From assembly GCA_018449595.1 (NCBI GenBank), contig JAAVUU010000009.1:1-64000 (forward strand): a stretch of 64,000 bases of DNA, written 5' to 3'. A model generated the notes under the pieces. The model made no database searches. It saw only the letters and a program-made list of their open reading frames with translations, and was not told where the DNA came from. Of this stretch, positions 61,049 through 64,000 are shown piece after piece. A program made the position numbers and the translations under genes. Origin of the DNA: Rhizobiales bacterium dw_265 (GTDB taxonomy: Bacteria; Pseudomonadota; Alphaproteobacteria; Micropepsales; Micropepsaceae). How positions within the stretch are numbered: the first letter of the stretch is position 1; each line of letters opens with the position of its first letter.

Positions 61049-62182
61049 GTGAAGATTACCAAAGTCGAGACCTTCAAAGTCTGGGTGGACTGGTGCAACT
61101 GGCTCCTGGTGCGCGTTTCCACCGACGAGGGCCTGGCCGGCTGGGGCGAAGCATCCTTGCATGGCGCCATCGAAAGCGTGGAAACGGCCATCGCCGAATT
61201 CGCGCAGCATCTGATCGGCCGCGATCCGGCCGGGCCGCAGCGGCACTGGCATCGTCTCTACAATGCCTGGCGCTGGCGCGGCGGCGCGGTGTTCATGACC
61301 GCTCTGGCGGCGCTGGACATCGCGCTGTGGGACATCGAGGGCCAGCGGCTGGGTGTGCCGGTGCACCGGCTTCTGGGCGGAGCGCACCGCGATCGGCTCC
61401 AGGTCTATGCCAGCCACTGGATTCGCGGCACCGACACGCCGGAGCAAGCCCACGCCGCCGCCAAAGAGGCGGTGCGGCGCGGCTTTGCCGGCTTCAAATG
61501 CAGCCCCTTCACCCGCGAGGGTCTGCTGGAGAATGAAGCGGCCGCGATGCGCCGCGCCGTGGAGGTGGTGGCGGCGGCGCGCGACGGGGCCGGCGCCGAT
61601 ACCGAGATTTTCATCGAATGCAGCGAACTGCTTTCGCCCCGCCTGGCGGTATGGCTGGATGCGGCGCTGGCGCCCTATCGCCCGGGCTGGTTTGAGGAGC
61701 CGATTCCCTTCGAGAATGCCCGCGCCATGGCCCAGTTGCAGCGCGACATCAAGACCCCCATCGCGACCGGCGAGCGCCTGCTGTCGCGCTACGAATATCG
61801 TGAGCTTCTGGAAAGCGCGGGCTGCCGCATCATCCAGCCCGACCTGATGCATGCCGGCGGCCTGACGGAAGTCCGCCGCATCGCCGACATGGCGGATACC
61901 TATTATATCCCGGTGGCGCCCCACAATCCCGGCGGTCCCATCTGCACCATGGCGGCGATGCAACTGGCGGCGGCGATCCCGAACTTCCTGATCCTGGAAC
62001 AGATGGAGCCGCAGCGTGGCGTGCGCGACCGGCTCAGCCTGCCGCCGGTCGCGTTCGAGGACGGGCACTTCCTGGTGCCCCAGACCCCGGGCCTGGGCAT
62101 CGCTCCTGACATCGAAGCCCTGAAGGAATATCCCTTCCGGCGCCAGCCGCACAGCGAGCGGTGCGGCACGCTCTGGCGCTGA
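61049..62182 (+). CDS. Enolase-superfamily enzyme (mandelate racemase/sugar-acid dehydratase group)
   Basis: A 377-residue enzyme. The capping domain (AGWGEASLHGAIESVETAIA) and barrel (LAALDIALWDIEGQRLGVPV, GFAGFKCSPFTREG) resemble D-galactonate-type dehydratases. Metal-ligand positions read IFIECSEL (Glu where Asp is usual), WFEEPIPFE and ATGERLLSR; the late catalytic-type His lies in APHNPGGPI. The E-C-S at the first ligand site is atypical. The GTG at 61049 has AGGAG nearby. It probably dehydrates the acid formed by the PQQ oxidation, which is inference. It overlaps the MFS gene by one base. Confidence 0.85.
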   Translation: MKITKVETFKVWVDWCNWLLVRVSTDEGLAGWGEASLHGAIESVETAIAEFAQHLIGRDPAGPQRHWHRLYNAWRWRGGAVFMTALAALDIALWDIEGQRLGVPVHRLLGGAHRDRLQVYASHWIRGTDTPEQAHAAAKEAVRRGFAGFKCSPFTREGLLENEAAAMRRAVEVVAAARDGAGADTEIFIECSELLSPRLAVWLDAALAPYRPGWFEEPIPFENARAMAQLQRDIKTPIATGERLLSRYEYRELLESAGCRIIQPDLMHAGGLTEVRRIADMADTYYIPVAPHNPGGPICTMAAMQLAAAIPNFLILEQMEPQRGVRDRLSLPPVAFEDGHFLVPQTPGLGIAPDIEALKEYPFRRQPHSERCGTLWR

Positions 62183-63432
62183 TGGAGGCGGTCTATACAC
62201 GCATTTTCTGGCGGCTGATGCCGGTGTTGATGCTGTGCTATATCCTCAATTATCTCGACCGCTCCAATATCGGCTTGGCCAAGCTCGCCTTCATGCAGGA
62301 TTTGCGCATGCCGGAGACCGCCTATGGGCTGGCGGCCGGCGCCTTCTATCTGGGCTATGTCGTGCTGGGTGTGCCGGTGAATATCTGGCTGGGCAGGATC
62401 GGGGCGCGCCGCGGGCTGCTGCTCATTATGCTGAGCTGGGGCCTGCTTTCCGCTGCCCTGGCCTTCGTTACCGCGCCGGTCCATTTCTACGTCCTGCGCT
62501 TCCTGATCGGCGTGGCCGAGACGGGGTTCCTGCCCGCGGTGCTGCTTTATCTCGGCCGGTGGGTGCCCCAGAAGCGGCGGGCGCGCTTCAATGGATTGTT
62601 CCTGGCGGCCATCGCCATCGCCGGGCTGATAGGGGGCCCACTCGGCGGGATGATCCTGGCCCGGGGCGGTATCGGCGGATGGAAAGGCTGGCAGCTTCTG
62701 TTCCTGATCGAGGGATTGCCGGCCTGTGCGATGGGCCTGGTGGCGTTCTTCTGCCTTCAGGAACGGCCGCGCGACGCCGCCTGGCTGAGCGATCCGCAGA
62801 AGGCGCAGATCGAGCGCGACCTGGCCGAAACATCCACGGCGGCAAGGCCAAATCTCTCGCTGTGGGGCGCCATCCGGGACGTGCGCTTTCTCTCCCTGGT
62901 CGCCATCGCCGTGGCGGGCTCGATCGGCACATCGGCGATCGGCCTGTGGCTGCCCACCATCATTCGCGAGACTGGGGTGAACGATGTGCTGGCTGTGGGC
63001 TTGATGTCGACCATTCCCTATGGGGTGGCGGTTGGCGTGCAATATGTCAACGCGCGCCATTCCGATCGCAGCGGCGAGCGGCGCTGGCACGCGGCCGGAT
63101 CGCTGATGGTCGCGGCGGCGGGATGGTGTGTCATTCCCTGGATGGCGCATGCGCCCTGGGCCTGCATCGCGGTAATGACCTTGGTGGCTTCCGCCACGTT
63201 TGCCTTCACCGGCCCCTTCTGGTCCATGCCAACAGTGTTGCTGTCGGGCACGGCGGCCGCGGGCGGCCTGGGCATCATCACGACCATGCTGGGGCTGGGT
63301 TCTTTCGTCAGTCCGGTGCTGGTCGGTTGGCTCAGCGACCGCACCCATTCCCTGGCGGCCGGGGAATATTATTATGCAGCGATACTGTTCTTGGGAGCAT
63401 CCGCCCTCATCCTGGGAACACGGAAAGCGTAG
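62182..63432 (+). CDS. MFS transporter, anion:cation symporter (ACS) family
   Basis: A 416-residue permease with twelve helices. The N-terminal LCYILNYLDRSNIGLAKLAF is the ACS signature found in hexuronate, galactonate and phthalate transporters. ARIG-like loop LGRIGARRGLLL (motif A) and PVLVGWLSDRTHS are also present. The start at 62182 shares one base with the stop of the enolase-superfamily gene (TGATG). The gene pair suggests import of the acid that the enzyme acts on. Confidence 0.9.
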   Translation: MEAVYTRIFWRLMPVLMLCYILNYLDRSNIGLAKLAFMQDLRMPETAYGLAAGAFYLGYVVLGVPVNIWLGRIGARRGLLLIMLSWGLLSAALAFVTAPVHFYVLRFLIGVAETGFLPAVLLYLGRWVPQKRRARFNGLFLAAIAIAGLIGGPLGGMILARGGIGGWKGWQLLFLIEGLPACAMGLVAFFCLQERPRDAAWLSDPQKAQIERDLAETSTAARPNLSLWGAIRDVRFLSLVAIAVAGSIGTSAIGLWLPTIIRETGVNDVLAVGLMSTIPYGVAVGVQYVNARHSDRSGERRWHAAGSLMVAAAGWCVIPWMAHAPWACIAVMTLVASATFAFTGPFWSMPTVLLSGTAAAGGLGIITTMLGLGSFVSPVLVGWLSDRTHSLAAGEYYYAAILFLGASALILGTRKA

Positions 63433-63516
63433 GTTCTTGCGTTTGCGGGACTTCAGAGAGTTGCCTCCGGTTCGTGCGCTCCCCGGGCCCTAATTCCCGT
63501 CGCGGTGCGACGGCTT

Positions 63517-63578
63517 GTGGGACCTTTCGCTAGAAAGCATAATGAAATCATGGAACGAAAAAGGCCATGCTTCCTGTA
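63517..63578. repeat. Dispersed repeat, copy B
   Basis: Matches 17131-17193. Shared core AGCATAATGAAnTCATGGAAC and the flank GTGGGACC. It lies in a non-coding gap after the MFS gene, as copy A lies after doc. Confidence 0.7.
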
Positions 63579-63604
63579 GGCAATTGATCCGGATGGTTTT
63601 TCCC

Positions 63605-63639
63605 TGCTGGTCCCACTGGATTTCCAAGTGGGACCAGCA
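63605..63639. repeat. 13-bp perfect inverted repeat
   Basis: TGCTGGTCCCACT (63605-63617) and AGTGGGACCAGCA (63627-63639) around GGATTTCCA. GTGGGACC also begins the dispersed repeat 90 bases away. Without a T-run it is not a typical terminator; it may be part of the same element or a transcript end. Confidence 0.6.
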
Positions 63640-63877
63640 CCGACCCTATTTCGTTCCTGCCTGCGCCTCTGCAATCGTCGCGTCGAAGTTGACCAGCTTC
63701 ATGGCGTCAGCAGTCAACCGCCGCCCTTGCGCCACATTCGTTATCCAGGCGCCCGTCACGGAGATCAATCGGCCGGATGGAAACATCCGGCAATCGCGGT
63801 ATCGAAAAGCGGCGGTGATGAGCTTGGGCCGGAAACCGTTGTATCCGCTTCCAGGGCATGGCCGGCTCTGTGCCCAT

Positions 63878-64000
63878 CTATGCTCGGTCAACCTTCTGTG
63901 GCGTTTCGCGGACGATGGGATGGTGCCGCCCCACATGGATTATAAAGGATTCCAATACTTCCTGCAGTTTCCGTCGGGCCTTTTCATCGACCAGCTTCCC
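63878..64000 (-). CDS. Possible C-terminal end of a gene entering from the right edge
   Basis: The last 40 codons on the minus strand are open and look charged and helical (VDEKARRKLQEVLESFIIHV), then stop at 63880-63878. The rest would lie beyond the window. No family can be named. A longer competing frame (63646-63936) ends TADAMKLVNFDATIAEAQAG, and I cannot tell which is real. The gap from 63433 to 63877 otherwise holds only the repeats noted. Confidence 0.3.
   Translation of the reverse strand, partial: GKLVDEKARRKLQEVLESFIIHVGRHHPIVRETPQKVDRA

Noticed and set aside
61903..63348. 481-codon minus-strand frame opposite the MFS gene
   Set aside because: Low-complexity hydrophilic translation of a membrane-protein gene read backwards.

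Overview
The window is about 64 kb of GC-rich DNA, low 60s % GC by eye. It looks like a free-living Alphaproteobacterium. The pointers are a hybrid kinase of the CheB/CheR-PAS type with a 'SHDLRQPLQTL' phosphorylation site, an EcfG-like small sigma factor, a BTLCP cysteine peptidase, BrnTA, and a large TonB receptor with oxidative catabolism genes. I cannot name the genus from sequence alone. No rRNA, tRNA or CRISPR array was seen.

Layout: (1) 0-3.2 kb: the end of an MFS transporter, then a decayed island holding an E1/ThiF-like fragment, an apparently intact BrnT-BrnA toxin-antitoxin pair and an integrase pseudogene with an in-frame stop. (2) 3.2-8.3 kb: a single-domain receiver divergent from a very large CheB-CheR-PAS-kinase-REC-REC-LuxR protein. 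(3) 8.3-14.8 kb (minus strand): a tightly coupled five-gene mannoside operon (ManA, PMM-like HAD, GH130, GT4 with a toroid domain, second GH130). (4) 14.9-17.2 kb: a small unknown protein, a sigma factor, and an AbrB-type antitoxin/Doc toxin pair preceded by a perfect palindrome. (5) 17.3-45.4 kb: an exopolysaccharide locus of the Wzx/Wzy type. It contains GDP-L-fucose synthesis (gmd, fcl), PAP2, Wza, an outer-membrane barrel, a Wzc tyrosine kinase, two polymerase/ligase proteins, a NusG paralogue, several glycosyltransferases, GMC oxidoreductase, aldo/keto reductase, a putative fucosyltransferase, a GH71-like glycanase, a flippase, a broken acyltransferase and the initiating sugar-phosphate transferase. 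From about 31.6 to 43.4 kb the DNA is clearly AT-richer, which suggests a replaced cassette. (6) 45.4-46.6 kb: a gene graveyard with an AbiEii fragment and a relic of a second initiating transferase. (7) 46.6-63.4 kb: an uptake and catabolic region with a secreted PHP-like protein divergent from a TonB receptor, a LysR regulator, a solute-binding protein convergent with a two-component system, a DctA-type symporter, a fused PQQ dehydrogenase, a PEBP protein, an enolase-superfamily enzyme and an MFS transporter.

How it fits together: the mannoside operon can be read as phosphorolysis (GH130) to mannose-1-P, mutase (PMM-like HAD) to mannose-6-P, and isomerase (ManA) to fructose-6-P, with a glycosyltransferase in the same operon and no transporter. 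The polysaccharide locus supplies initiation, sugar donors, assembly, flipping, polymerisation and export. In the catabolic region a 46-bp sequence upstream of the TonB receptor recurs upstream of the DctA-type symporter with 34 of 46 positions identical, which suggests one regulator controls both.
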